NCBI GenBank assembly: GCA_947589215.1
Contig: CANQCL010000003.1
Span: 1-64,000, forward strand
Reading direction: 5' to 3'
DNA: 64,000 nt
From: an uncultured Clostridia bacterium
Lineage (GTDB): Bacteria > Bacillota > Clostridia > Oscillospirales > Ruminococcaceae
The stretch's first letter is position 1; the number at the start of each line of letters is the position of its first letter. The notes under the pieces are model-generated. The model saw nothing but the letters and a program-made list of their open reading frames with translations. It ran no database searches and had not been told where the DNA came from. A program made the translations under genes and the position numbers. This document shows positions 31,438-40,237 of this stretch, one piece after another.

Positions 31438-34400
31438 TTACTTCTCCTCTTCGCCGTAAAGCTTTTGTAGTCTTAGCAGATAATCGTATCTGTCAGATGC
31501 ATTCTTAACTGCATTGTCAAACAGCTTTTCAGCTCTTTCAGGATTTTGTCTTGCAAGAGCGTTGTATCTAACCTCGCCCATAATGAAGTCCTTATAATCT
31601 GCTGTAGGAGCCTTAGAATCAAGAGTAAACGGATTCTTACCCTCTGCCTTTAATGCAGGATTGTATCTGTACAAATGCCAGTAGCCTGCCTGAACAGCTT
31701 TCTTTTCTTCGGTTTGAGCGATTGACATTCCGCCCTTGATACCGTGGTTGATACATGGAGCATAACCGATAATCAGTGATGGTCCGTGATAAGCCTCAGC
31801 CTCAGTGATTGCCTTGATGCACTGGTTGTAATCAGCACCCATAGCAACGTGAGCAACATATACATATCCGTAGCTCATAGCAATTCCTGCTAAGTCCTTC
31901 TTCTTGACTTCCTTACCTGCTGCCGCAAACTGTGCAATAGCTCCTGTAGGTGTTGCCTTTGAAGACTGTCCGCCTGTATTTGAGTAAACCTCAGTGTCGA
32001 ATACGAAGATGTTTACGTCCTCGCCTTGAGCGATAACGTGGTCTAAGCCTGAGAATCCGATATCGTAAGCCCAGCCGTCTCCGCCGAATACCCACATTGA
32101 CTTCTTTCTCAAGAAGTCCTTATCCTTGAGAATTTCATCAGCGGCTTTTGTTTTAGCTTTAGTAAGAGCCGAAATCAACTCGTCTGTAGCGGCTGAGTTA
32201 GCTGCGCCGTCGTCAATAGTCGAAAGATATGCGTCGATAGCTTTTTTAAGAGATGTGCTCTTTGTAGTTTTCTTAAGCTCAAGAACCTTTGCGATAACTC
32301 TTTGTCTTATCGTGTTCTGTGCCAAGAACATTCCGTAGCCGTATTCAGCGTTGTCCTCGAACAATGAGTTTGCCCAAGCAGGACCTTTGCCGAGTGCGTT
32401 CTTTGTATAAGGAGTTGTAGGTGCAGAACCGCCCCAGATAGATGAACAGCCTGTTGCGTTTGCAATATACATTCTGTCGCCGAATAATTGAGTTATAAGC
32501 TTAGCGTAAGGAGTTTCTCCGCAGCCTGCGCAAGCGCCCGAGAATTCGAGAAGCGGCTGTTTGAACTGCGAACCCTTAACTGTTGTAGCCTTGAATTTTT
32601 CAAGAACATCTGGTTTTTCTGGGAGAGTTAAACCGTAGTTGAATACTTCCTGCTCTGCGATTTGTGTAGCAAGAGGCATCATATTGAGAGCCTTGTTGCC
32701 TTTCTTACCGGGACATACGTTTACGCAAGAGCCGCATCCTGTACAGTCGAGAGCAGACATTGTTACAACAAAGTTGTAGCCAGGCATACCTGTCATAGGA
32801 ACAGCCTTTTTCCTAGCAAGCTCAGGAGCATTTTCAAGCTCTTCGTCAGTCATAACTGCCGGACGGATTACAGCGTGCGGGCAAACATATGAGCAGAAGT
32901 TACACTGAATACAGTTTTCGCTTAACCATGAAGGAACGTCAACTGCAATTCCTCTCTTTTCAAATGCCGCAGAACCCTGTGGGAAAGTACCGTCTGCCAT
33001 ATCAACGAATGTTGAAACAGGAAGCTTATCTCCCTCTTGTGCATTACAAGGGATCTGAATTTCATTTACAAACTTCTGAAGAACCTTGTCGTTTGTCTTA
33101 ACCTTAGCCATACCCATTCTGCTGTCTTTAGCCTTTTTCCAAGACTCAGGTACTTTGATTTCAACGACCTGCTCGCAGCCTGCGTCAATAGCGTCGTGGT
33201 TCATCTTAACGATAGCCTCACCCTTCTTTGAGTAAGAAGCGGTAGCAGCGTCTTTCATATACTTGATAGCGTCGTTCATAGGAATGATGCCTGACAGCTT
33301 AAAGAATGCAGACTGTAAAACAGTGTTGATTCTGTTGCCAAGACCAATTTCCTTACCAATCTTTACGCCGTTAATTGTGTAGAACTTAATGTTGTTCTCA
33401 GCAATATATCTCTTAACCTGTCCTGGCAGGTTCTTTTCAAGACCCTTCATATCCCACTGAGTGTTGAGCAGGAATGTTCCGCCAGGCTTGATATCAGATA
33501 CCATATCATACTTGTTGATGTATGACTCGTTGTGGCAGGCTACAAAATCAGCTTGATTGATGAGGTATGTCGATTTGATAGGTGTTTCACCAAATCTCAA
33601 GTGAGAAACTGTTACGCCGCCTGATTTCTTTGAGTCGTATGAGAAATATGCCTGAGCATAAAGGTCGGTGTGGTCGCCGATGATTTTGATTGAGTTTTTG
33701 TTAGCGCCGACAGTACCGTCTGCACCGAGACCCCAGAACTTACAAGCAGTTGTTCCCTTAGGTGCTGAGTCAAGCTTGTCGTCAGCGTCAAGTGAAAGAT
33801 AAGTTACGTCGTCGTCAATACCGATTGTAAATCTCGGCTTGAAGTTCTCTTTCCACTCAGCGTTCCAGAATACTGCCTTGATCTGTGCAGGTGTTGTATC
33901 CTTTGAACCTAAACCGTATCTTCCCGAAGCAACAGTGATGTTGTGGAACTGTGTTCCCTTGAGAGCTGCAACAACATCGAGATATAAAGGCTCGCCCAAA
34001 GAACCGGGCTCCTTAGTTCTGTCAAGAACAGAAATCTGCGTGCAGGTGTCAGGAATAGCTTCGACCAGCTTGTCAGCGCAGAAAGGTCTGTAAAGTCTTA
34101 CCTTAACAAGACCGAGCTTTGTTCCCTCTGTAGCGTTTAAGTAATCTATTGTTTCTTCAATCGTGTCGCAGACTGAACCCATTGCTACGATAACGTGCTC
34201 AGCGTCAGGAGCGCCATAGTAGTTGAACAGCTTATAATCTGTACCGATTTTCTTGTTTATCTTATCCATATATTCTTCAACAACGCCGGGAATTGCATCA
34301 TAATATTTGTTGCAAGCCTCACGAGCCTGGAAGAAGATATCAGGGTTCTGAGCAGTACCGCGAAGTACAGGATGCTCAGGGTTTAGCGCTCTGTCTCTGA

Positions 34401-35007
34401 AAGACTGGAGAGCCTTTTTGTCAACCATTTTAGCAACGTCTTCTTTATCCCAAACTTCAATCTTCTGAATTTCGTGAGAAGTTCTGAAGCCGTCAAAGAA
34501 GTGTAAAAACGGAACTCTGCCCTTTATTGTTGCAAGATGAGCAACAGTACCTAAGTCCATAACCTCTTGAGGGTTTGACGAACACAGCATAGCGAAACCT
34601 GTCTGACGGCAGGCATAGATATCAGAGTGGTCGCCGAAGATGTTAAGTGCGTGTGATGCAACGCATCGAGCCGAAACGTGAATTACACACGGCAGCAGCT
34701 CTCCTGCGATTTTATACATATTAGGAATCATCAGAAGCAATCCCTGCGAAGCTGTATAAGTTGTTGTAAGAGCTCCGGCAGCCAAAGAACCGTGAACTGT
34801 TCCTGATGCGCCTGCTTCCGACTGCATTTCTGCAACCTTTACCGGTGTGCCGAAAATATTTGTCTGCCCCTTAGCCGACCATTGGTCAGTAACCTCAGCC
34901 ATAACTGAAGAAGGGGTGATAGGATAGATAGCAGCTACCTCTGTAAATGGGTATGACGCCCATGCAGCGGCATTGTTACCATCCATGGTTTTCATTTTTC
35001 TTGCCAT
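31438..35007 (-). CDS. nifJ: Pyruvate:ferredoxin (flavodoxin) oxidoreductase, single chain
   Basis: An oxygen-sensitive enzyme converting pyruvate and CoA to acetyl-CoA, CO2 and reduced ferredoxin, central in anaerobic fermentation. The 1189-residue chain has fused domains in order alpha (YPITPSSVMAEVTDQW), gamma, delta with two 4Fe-4S motifs (CIQCNFCSYVCPHA near 700 and CTGCGSCVNVCPG near 757), and beta with the third cluster and the TPP site (ACAGCGETPY; GGDGWAYDIGFSGLDHV near 980). GAGGAGGATATAAAA precedes the ATG at 35007; an upstream frame is not used. Own promoter at 35111. Confidence 0.97.
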   Translation of the reverse strand: MARKMKTMDGNNAAAWASYPFTEVAAIYPITPSSVMAEVTDQWSAKGQTNIFGTPVKVAEMQSEAGASGTVHGSLAAGALTTTYTASQGLLLMIPNMYKIAGELLPCVIHVSARCVASHALNIFGDHSDIYACRQTGFAMLCSSNPQEVMDLGTVAHLATIKGRVPFLHFFDGFRTSHEIQKIEVWDKEDVAKMVDKKALQSFRDRALNPEHPVLRGTAQNPDIFFQAREACNKYYDAIPGVVEEYMDKINKKIGTDYKLFNYYGAPDAEHVIVAMGSVCDTIEETIDYLNATEGTKLGLVKVRLYRPFCADKLVEAIPDTCTQISVLDRTKEPGSLGEPLYLDVVAALKGTQFHNITVASGRYGLGSKDTTPAQIKAVFWNAEWKENFKPRFTIGIDDDVTYLSLDADDKLDSAPKGTTACKFWGLGADGTVGANKNSIKIIGDHTDLYAQAYFSYDSKKSGGVTVSHLRFGETPIKSTYLINQADFVACHNESYINKYDMVSDIKPGGTFLLNTQWDMKGLEKNLPGQVKRYIAENNIKFYTINGVKIGKEIGLGNRINTVLQSAFFKLSGIIPMNDAIKYMKDAATASYSKKGEAIVKMNHDAIDAGCEQVVEIKVPESWKKAKDSRMGMAKVKTNDKVLQKFVNEIQIPCNAQEGDKLPVSTFVDMADGTFPQGSAAFEKRGIAVDVPSWLSENCIQCNFCSYVCPHAVIRPAVMTDEELENAPELARKKAVPMTGMPGYNFVVTMSALDCTGCGSCVNVCPGKKGNKALNMMPLATQIAEQEVFNYGLTLPEKPDVLEKFKATTVKGSQFKQPLLEFSGACAGCGETPYAKLITQLFGDRMYIANATGCSSIWGGSAPTTPYTKNALGKGPAWANSLFEDNAEYGYGMFLAQNTIRQRVIAKVLELKKTTKSTSLKKAIDAYLSTIDDGAANSAATDELISALTKAKTKAADEILKDKDFLRKKSMWVFGGDGWAYDIGFSGLDHVIAQGEDVNIFVFDTEVYSNTGGQSSKATPTGAIAQFAAAGKEVKKKDLAGIAMSYGYVYVAHVAMGADYNQCIKAITEAEAYHGPSLIIGYAPCINHGIKGGMSIAQTEEKKAVQAGYWHLYRYNPALKAEGKNPFTLDSKAPTADYKDFIMGEVRYNALARQNPERAEKLFDNAVKNASDRYDYLLRLQKLYGEEEK

Positions 35008-35110
35008 TTTTATATCCTCCTCAAAAATGTTTAGCAATGAATATTTTTTATTACTTTTTCAAGTAAAATATACGGAATAAATTGAATTAAATCCATTACT
35101 TCAAATATAT

Positions 35111-35139
35111 ATTTTAACACAACTTATTTTATTTGTAAA
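35111..35139 (-). promoter_or_regulatory. Promoter of nifJ
   Basis: TTTACA (35139-35134) and TAAAAT (35116-35111) with a 17-base spacer on the minus strand. It predicts a leader of about 100 bases with no evident structure. Confidence 0.7.
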
Positions 35140-35239
35140 GGCATTAAAGATGTTTTTATCGAAGATTTTGTTATTATTTTAACAATTATTATACCAATAA
35201 AAAGAAAACTAAAGAAAATAATTATTTAACGCAACAAAA

Positions 35240-35263
35240 AACGGCCTCTTTAAAGAAGCCGTT
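35240..35263 (-). terminator. Terminator of membrane XRE regulator gene
   Basis: AACGGC-TCTT and AAGA-GCCGTT form a hairpin; on the minus strand it is followed by TTTTTTGTTG. It ends the regulator gene before the nifJ promoter. Confidence 0.8.
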
Positions 35264-35302
35264 ATTATTTGTAATTCATTATATACTTGAATTTTAGCCG
35301 TA

Positions 35303-35920
35303 TTATTCATAGAGCTTTAATCCTGTTTCTTCTGTTGTAACTGTGGTGCCGCCTCTTATGGCAAAATAATCTTTTATATGTGCAGCTAGTTGATTTGCAT
35401 CGCTGTAAATTTTTGTGTTAATATAATCGTCTATATAAGCATCACCGCCGGCAGAAAGAATTTGATAGTTGTCATTATATTGTATAGAATACCAATATTC
35501 TTTTCCGTCCAACATACAAGTAAACTCTGTTATACCGGCAACTATGTTGTTTTGATGTCTTACAGTGTAAAAAATGGAAAACATGGATAAAACTATAATA
35601 ATCAATATTAAAGCGATTACTATAGACTTCCAAACTTTTCGTGCTCTTGCATTTTTTATTGCTAACTGTTCATTTATTCTTGAAAGTTGTTCAGCAATTT
35701 CATTCTTATTTTCTGGTTTATTCGGCGTTTCTGCACCAAGAAGCTGACTGACAGTTATATCTAAGACCTCTGCAAGCTTTTGCAATGTATCGGCATCAGG
35801 TACTGACAGTCCCTTTTCCCATTTTGAAACGGTTTGTCTGACTACGTTTACTTTTATAGCCAGTGTTTCTTGTGTAAATCCTTTTAATTTTCTTTGTGCT
35901 TTTAGATTTTCTTTAAACAT
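35303..35920 (-). CDS. Membrane-anchored XRE-family transcriptional regulator
   Basis: A 205-residue protein with an N-terminal helix-turn-helix (FTQETLAIKVNVVRQTVSKW then EKGLSVPDADTLQKLAEVL), a basic linker and one membrane helix at about residues 97-120 (SIVIALILIIIVLSMFSIFY), followed by an extracellular domain of about 85 residues. Such regulators sense envelope or extracellular signals. GGAGTG precedes the ATG. Target genes are not evident from the neighbourhood. Confidence 0.82.
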   Translation of the reverse strand: MFKENLKAQRKLKGFTQETLAIKVNVVRQTVSKWEKGLSVPDADTLQKLAEVLDITVSQLLGAETPNKPENKNEIAEQLSRINEQLAIKNARARKVWKSIVIALILIIIVLSMFSIFYTVRHQNNIVAGITEFTCMLDGKEYWYSIQYNDNYQILSAGGDAYIDDYINTKIYSDANQLAAHIKDYFAIRGGTTVTTEETGLKLYE

Positions 35921-35941
35921 AGTTGTACACTCCTATGGCTT

Positions 35942-35970
35942 ATTTTACATATTTGCAGAAGACTTAGCAA
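35942..35970 (-). promoter_or_regulatory. Promoter of membrane XRE regulator
   Basis: TTGCTA (35970-35965) and TAAAAT (35947-35942), spacer 17 bases, minus strand. It lies 22 bases before the start codon. Confidence 0.6.
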
Positions 35971-36049
35971 GCAATTCAAATTAACTTCTGTGCAACAGAT
36001 TCAAACATTTATACTATAAAACTCATTAATCATCTACTGATGAAATAAA

Positions 36050-36079
36050 GAAACGACATAGCCAAAGCTGTGTCGTTTC
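36050..36079 (-). terminator. Terminator after rplA
   Basis: GAAACGACA-GC and GC-TGTCGTTTC form a strong stem with CAAA loop; on the minus strand TTTATTTC follows. It ends the secE-nusG-rplK-rplA unit, so rplJ/rplL are not part of it. Confidence 0.85.
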
Positions 36080-36120
36080 TCTTATACTGTTTTAATAATA
36101 TAAGCAGTATTTATTATTTA

Positions 36121-36816
36121 TTAGTTTCCATATTTTGCAATCGAAAGCTTGATTCCAATGCCCATTGTTGAAGCAACAGTCAGACTCTTGAGATATTGAC
36201 CTTTCAAAGCCGAAGGTCTTGCCTTGATAACTGCGTCCATTAAAACTTCAAGGTTTTCATTCAGTTTATCTTTTCCGAACGAAGCCTTTCCGATAGGGCA
36301 GTGGATAATATTTGATTTGTCCAGACGGTATTCGATTTTACCTGCTTTAGCCTCTGTAACAGCTTTAGCAACGTCAGGAGTAACTGTTCCTGCTTTTGGG
36401 TTTGGCATAAGACCTCTAGGTCCTAAAATCTTACCAAGACGTCCCACAATACCCATCATATCAGGGCTTGCTACTACAACGTCGAAGTCCATCCAGTTTT
36501 CTTTTTGAATCTTTTCAACAAGATCCATACCGCCGACGTATTCAGCGCCTGCGGCTTTAGCGTCATCGTATTTGTCCTCTTTGCAGAAAACGCATACTCT
36601 TACGTTTTTACCTGTTCCGTTCGGCAAAACTACTGCACCTCTAACCTGCTGGTCAGCATAACGTGAGTCAACACCAAGACGGATATGAGCCTCAATAGTT
36701 TCATCAAACTTAGCTTTTGCACCGCTGCAAGCCAAATCAAGGGCTTCGGGTGCATCGTATAATTTTGTTTTATCGACAGCTTTTTCGCTCTCGATATATT
36801 TCTTGCCATGTTTCAT
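36121..36816 (-). CDS. rplA: Ribosomal protein L1
   Basis: A 231-residue protein of the ribosomal L1 stalk binding 23S rRNA helix 76-78 and aiding release of deacylated tRNA. Typical [20 protein letters not shown] start, [20 protein letters not shown], and the conserved [20 protein letters not shown] motif. GAGGAGG before ATG. The 138-base gap to rplK contains a GTGGGAGGATTATT region that may be an L1 target, which is only a guess. Confidence 0.98.
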   Translation of the reverse strand: MKHGKKYIESEKAVDKTKLYDAPEALDLACSGAKAKFDETIEAHIRLGVDSRYADQQVRGAVVLPNGTGKNVRVCVFCKEDKYDDAKAAGAEYVGGMDLVEKIQKENWMDFDVVVASPDMMGIVGRLGKILGPRGLMPNPKAGTVTPDVAKAVTEAKAGKIEYRLDKSNIIHCPIGKASFGKDKLNENLEVLMDAVIKARPSALKGQYLKSLTVASTMGIGIKLSIAKYGN

Positions 36817-36954
36817 TGTAATTTTTCCTCCTCATTAAGTGGTAATACCGAACGCTTTTTGTTTTGCAATTCGGTTAGCGGAATAATCCTCCCACGATTA
36901 GAAGTCAGATTTCAGAAGTCTGAGGTCAAAGCCTTTACTTCTTCCTCGTCGTTC

Positions 36955-37380
36955 TTAGTCAACAACCTCGATACCCATTGAGCGAGCCGTTCCGGCTATC
37001 ATACTCATTGCAGCTTCTTCTGTTGCTGCGTTAAGGTCGGGCTTTTTCTGCTCGGCAATTTGTCTGATTTGCTCTTTTGTTATCTTAGCAACCTTTTTCT
37101 TGTTAGGTTCACCGGATGCGTGTTCAATTCCGCAAGCCTTTTTAATTAATACAGCAGCCGGCGGAGTCTTTGTGATAAAGGTGAACGAACGGTCAGCATA
37201 AACTGTGATAACTACCGGAATGATAAGACCGGCGTCGTTTTTCGTTCTTTCGTTAAAATCCTTTGTGAATGCTCCGATGTTAATACCGTGTTGTCCCAAA
37301 GCAGGACCAACCGGCGGTGCAGGTGTTGCTTTTCCTGCAGGGATTTGCAGCTTTACATAGCCTACTACTTTTTGTGCCAT
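36955..37380 (-). CDS. rplK: Ribosomal protein L11
   Basis: A 141-residue protein of the GTPase-associated centre. Sequence [40 protein letters not shown] is the standard N-terminal domain and [21 protein letters not shown] the RNA-binding C-domain. GGAGGTGCGAAAAG precedes ATG 37380, so the longer frame (to 37440) is not used. It follows nusG in the usual order. Confidence 0.98.
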   Translation of the reverse strand: MAQKVVGYVKLQIPAGKATPAPPVGPALGQHGINIGAFTKDFNERTKNDAGLIIPVVITVYADRSFTFITKTPPAAVLIKKACGIEHASGEPNKKKVAKITKEQIRQIAEQKKPDLNAATEEAAMSMIAGTARSMGIEVVD

Positions 37381-37485
37381 CTTTTCGCACCTCCATAAAT
37401 TGTGGTAAAGGCGAGTTAATGAATATTTTAACTCTCCCACTTTGAAGCAAGATGTTTTTATAAAAATCAGCTTCTAAAAAACGAA

Positions 37486-38016
37486 TTAATCCAATTTTGT
37501 CACTTGTGTCAGCGGCAGGGCAACCGGAGTTTCTCTTCCGAACATTGATACGATAACATTAACTATTTGCTCTTCAAAGTCAATAGATTCAACCGTACCT
37601 GTAAATCCTTCAAACGAGCCACCCGTAACAGAAATACTGTCGCCTTCTTTGTAGTTGACCTCAATTTCGGCTGTTTTTGTATCAACGCCGAGAGCTTCAA
37701 CTTCAGCTTCGGTAAGCGGAATAGGCTTTGCACCCGGTCCGACAAATCCTGTTACACCAGTGATATTTCTAACGATATACCATGTGTCGTCACTCATAAC
37801 CATCTTCACAAGAACATAGCTTGGAAAAAGCTTTCTTTCTGCTTCCTTTACTCCCCCGTCTTTGTCTACTTCGGAATACGACTCCATCGGTACCTTTATT
37901 TCAGGGATAAGATCTTGAAGCTTTCGGTTTTCAACAACCTTTTCAATGCTTTGAGCTACCTTATTTTCATAGCCGGAATAGGTATGGACAACATACCATT
38001 TAGCTTGTTCTGACAT
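37486..38016 (-). CDS. nusG: Transcription antitermination/termination factor NusG
   Basis: A 176-residue elongation factor that binds RNA polymerase and couples to the ribosome. N-terminal NGN domain (AKWYVVHTYSGYENKVAQSI, PSYVLVKM, VRNITGVTGFVGPG) and C-terminal KOW domain (EGDSISVTGGSFEGFTGTVE). GGGAGG lies too close to the in-frame TTG at 38025, so ATG 38016 is chosen. Between secE and rplK as in most bacteria. Confidence 0.97.
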   Translation of the reverse strand: MSEQAKWYVVHTYSGYENKVAQSIEKVVENRKLQDLIPEIKVPMESYSEVDKDGGVKEAERKLFPSYVLVKMVMSDDTWYIVRNITGVTGFVGPGAKPIPLTEAEVEALGVDTKTAEIEVNYKEGDSISVTGGSFEGFTGTVESIDFEEQIVNVIVSMFGRETPVALPLTQVTKLD

Positions 38017-38059
38017 AAACAGCAATACCTCCCGTTGTTAAAAAACCTTTGTTATTTCA

Positions 38060-38284
38060 TTACTTAATATCAAGCAGAAGTTCAACAAGCTGTGATAAGC
38101 CAAAGTCTATGCCTGCTAAAACCACACCGCATATTACACATAAAACAAGCACTACGCCGGTGTTGTTAATAACCTGACTTCTGCTTGGCCATACAACCTT
38201 TTTGATTTCTGATTTTAAGTCTCTGAAATACTTGACGATTTTGTTTCCGCCTTTTTGTTTAGCGTTTGTGGAATCTTTAGCCAT
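38060..38284 (-). CDS. secE: Preprotein translocase subunit SecE
   Basis: A 74-residue single-helix subunit of the SecYEG channel. The cytosolic amphipathic helix contains YFRDLKSEIKKVVWPSRSQV, the invariant VVWPSR motif, then a membrane helix (TGVVLVLCVICGVVLAGIDF). Located between rpmG and nusG. GGAGT before ATG. Confidence 0.96.
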   Translation of the reverse strand: MAKDSTNAKQKGGNKIVKYFRDLKSEIKKVVWPSRSQVINNTGVVLVLCVICGVVLAGIDFGLSQLVELLLDIK

Positions 38285-38302
38285 TTTAAAAACTCCTTTC
38301 GT

Positions 38303-38452
38303 CTACTTTGTTTCTTTGTGAAGAGTGTGTTTCTTACAATACTTGCAATGCTTCATCATTTCAAGCTTGTCAGGATCATTCTTCTTGTTTTTCTTTGTTG
38401 CGTAATTTCTTTGCTTACATTCTGTGCAAGCGAGTGTTATCTTTACTCTCAT
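38303..38452 (-). CDS. rpmG: Ribosomal protein L33
   Basis: A 49-residue protein [20 protein letters not shown] ... [14 protein letters not shown], with two CxxC pairs (zinc-binding, C+ form). GGGAGGTGCCGAA precedes ATG 38452; the longer frame upstream is leader sequence. First gene of the operon. Confidence 0.96.
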   Translation of the reverse strand: MRVKITLACTECKQRNYATKKNKKNDPDKLEMMKHCKYCKKHTLHKETK

Positions 38453-38650
38453 TTCGGCACCTCCCGACGAAATTTGCGTTTTAAATAATTCAAACGCATG
38501 TCCAATTGCCTCCCTCCATATAGTCAGGTAAACTATATGCCGTTTGATACGGTTTGAGGTTATTAATTTTCGCTCTTTTAAAATGTGCTTCGGGTTACAA
38601 GCGCAGCTTAAAAGCAAACAAAAAAATAGACCTCATAAAGAGGTAAAACA

Positions 38651-38680
38651 ATCATACCATACTTTACAAGGTTTTGTCAA
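38651..38680 (-). promoter_or_regulatory. Promoter of rpmG-secE-nusG operon
   Basis: TTGACA (38680-38675) and TATGAT (38656-38651), spacer 18 bases, on the minus strand. The 354-base intergenic stretch 38453-38806 holds this promoter and a leader of about 190 bases with short hairpins (for instance CATATAGT/ACTATATG at 38517-38539), but no gene. Confidence 0.85.
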
Positions 38681-38806
38681 GCAATTTTTCGCTATTTTTT
38701 ATAATAATTCCAAAAGTACAATATATTGTGTCATCGCTTAATTGATAAAACAAAATTTGGCATATTAATATTAAATATCACAATAAATCTAGTTCAAAAA
38801 TATTTT

Positions 38807-39775
38807 TTACATATCTTCTTCAGCATTGTCATTGTCATCTAAAAGCTCTTCAATTATATATCTCGGACGTTTCTTTGTCTCCAAAAAAACCTTTCCTATA
38901 TATTCGCCTATTATTCCGATAGCCAAAAGCTGAAGTCCGCCCAGCAACCATATAGACGTGATAAGCGACGCCCAGCCGCTTACCGAATGACCCGTGAAAT
39001 AGCTTATAAGAGAATACAAAAGCATAATTCCGCATATGAGAACAAAAATCACTCCGAGGGAAGTAATCAATTTTATAGGCTTTATGCTAAAAGAAGTTAT
39101 GCCGTCAAGCGCAAATGAAACCATCTTTTTAAAAGGGTACTTGCTTTCTCCGGCATAGCGTTCTTTTCTTTCGTAATAAACCTTTGCAGACTTATACCCG
39201 ACAAGCGGAACGATACCTCTTAAAAATAAATTTACTTCATTAAATTCAAACAGACTTTCCAAAGCTCTGCTTCCCAAAAGACGGTAGTCGGCGTGGTTTG
39301 AAACAATTTCAGCGCCCATAAGGCTCATTAGCTTATAAAAAATCTTTGCCGTTTTACATTTAAAAAAGCTGTCGTTTTTTCTGGAGCTTCTTACGCCGTA
39401 TACGATTTCGTTACCTTCTTCGTATTTTTTTACAAACTCGTCAATTACCTCTATATCGTCCTGCAAATCAGCGTCCATAGAAATAACAGCGTCGCATTTT
39501 CCTCTTGCACAGTCAAGCCCCGATAAAAGAGCGTTCTGATGACCCTGATTTCTCGACAGCTTGCACCCTGAAAACATAGCGTCGCTGTAGTGGATTTTTT
39601 TAATAAGCTCCCATGTACCGTCATCTGAGCCGTCATCGACAAGAATGACCTTGCTGTCACTTGAAATAATGTTTTCTGATTTAAGCCGTCTCATTTTTTC
39701 TCTGAGCCTTGTAGCTGTTTCTAAAAGAACGGCTTCTTCATTATAACATGGAATAACAATATATAATTTAGTCAT
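38807..39775 (-). CDS. GtrB/DPM1-like membrane glycosyltransferase
   Basis: A 322-residue family 2 transferase, probably making a polyprenyl-phosphate-sugar. VIPCYNEEAVLLETATRL start, VDDGSDDGTWELIKKI, DADLQDDIEVIDEFVKK with the DxD-like site, then an interface helix and two C-terminal membrane helices (PIKLITSLGVIFVLICGIML; LLGGLQLLAIGIIGEYIGK). Ends with KKRPRYIIEELLDD, a common tail in this family. Usually pairs with a flippase or a GtrC-type enzyme not visible here. Confidence 0.88.
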   Translation of the reverse strand: MTKLYIVIPCYNEEAVLLETATRLREKMRRLKSENIISSDSKVILVDDGSDDGTWELIKKIHYSDAMFSGCKLSRNQGHQNALLSGLDCARGKCDAVISMDADLQDDIEVIDEFVKKYEEGNEIVYGVRSSRKNDSFFKCKTAKIFYKLMSLMGAEIVSNHADYRLLGSRALESLFEFNEVNLFLRGIVPLVGYKSAKVYYERKERYAGESKYPFKKMVSFALDGITSFSIKPIKLITSLGVIFVLICGIMLLYSLISYFTGHSVSGWASLITSIWLLGGLQLLAIGIIGEYIGKVFLETKKRPRYIIEELLDDNDNAEEDM

Positions 39776-39890
39776 TTTATTTCTCCGAACACTTTTTATA
39801 TATTAAGAATGCCCAAGTGTTAATTTACTTAATCAGAATAAACTTATTTTATCTTACAACGCCTATGTAGTTTTTAAACAAATCTGTATT

Positions 39891-40136
39891 TTATTTTAAT
39901 TTTTCAGCACAGCTTTTGCAGATAAGCTTGCCGTTAAGCTCAGTACATTCGTTATAGTCTGCGGGTTCGTCACAAATTATACATTTGTTCTGATATTTGC
40001 GAAGTATAATAGCGTCGTCTTCTGTGAACACTTCAATAGGGTCGCCCATTGATAAATTAAGTCTTCTTCTGAGCTCTATTGGGAGAGTCACCCTTCCTGC
40101 CAAATCAAAATGTCTGACAATTCCGATATCCTTCAT
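39891..40136 (-). CDS. AbrB/SpoVT-type regulator with C-terminal zinc knuckle
   Basis: An 81-residue protein with an N-terminal swapped-hairpin DNA-binding domain: GIVRHFDLAGRVTLPIELRR, RLNLSMGDPIEVF, the AbrB/SpoVT signature. The C-terminus has NKCIICDEPADYNECTEL, then ICKSCAEKLK, i.e. two CxxC pairs likely to bind zinc. AAGGTGA precedes ATG 40136. In spore formers these are transition-state or sporulation regulators. It lies alone between a glycosyltransferase gene and proS. Confidence 0.85.
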   Translation of the reverse strand: MKDIGIVRHFDLAGRVTLPIELRRRLNLSMGDPIEVFTEDDAIILRKYQNKCIICDEPADYNECTELNGKLICKSCAEKLK

Positions 40137-40237
40137 TATTTTCACCTTCATTTTATTATTTTATATTCTAATTTTACTGCGTCTTACATAATCTGTCAAG
40201 ATGTAATTTCAATAAATATAAATAATATACAATTATT

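Noticed and set aside
38453-38617. Longer rpmG product of 104 residues
   Set aside because: A strong ribosome site precedes the internal ATG at 38452 and L33 is normally about 49 residues.
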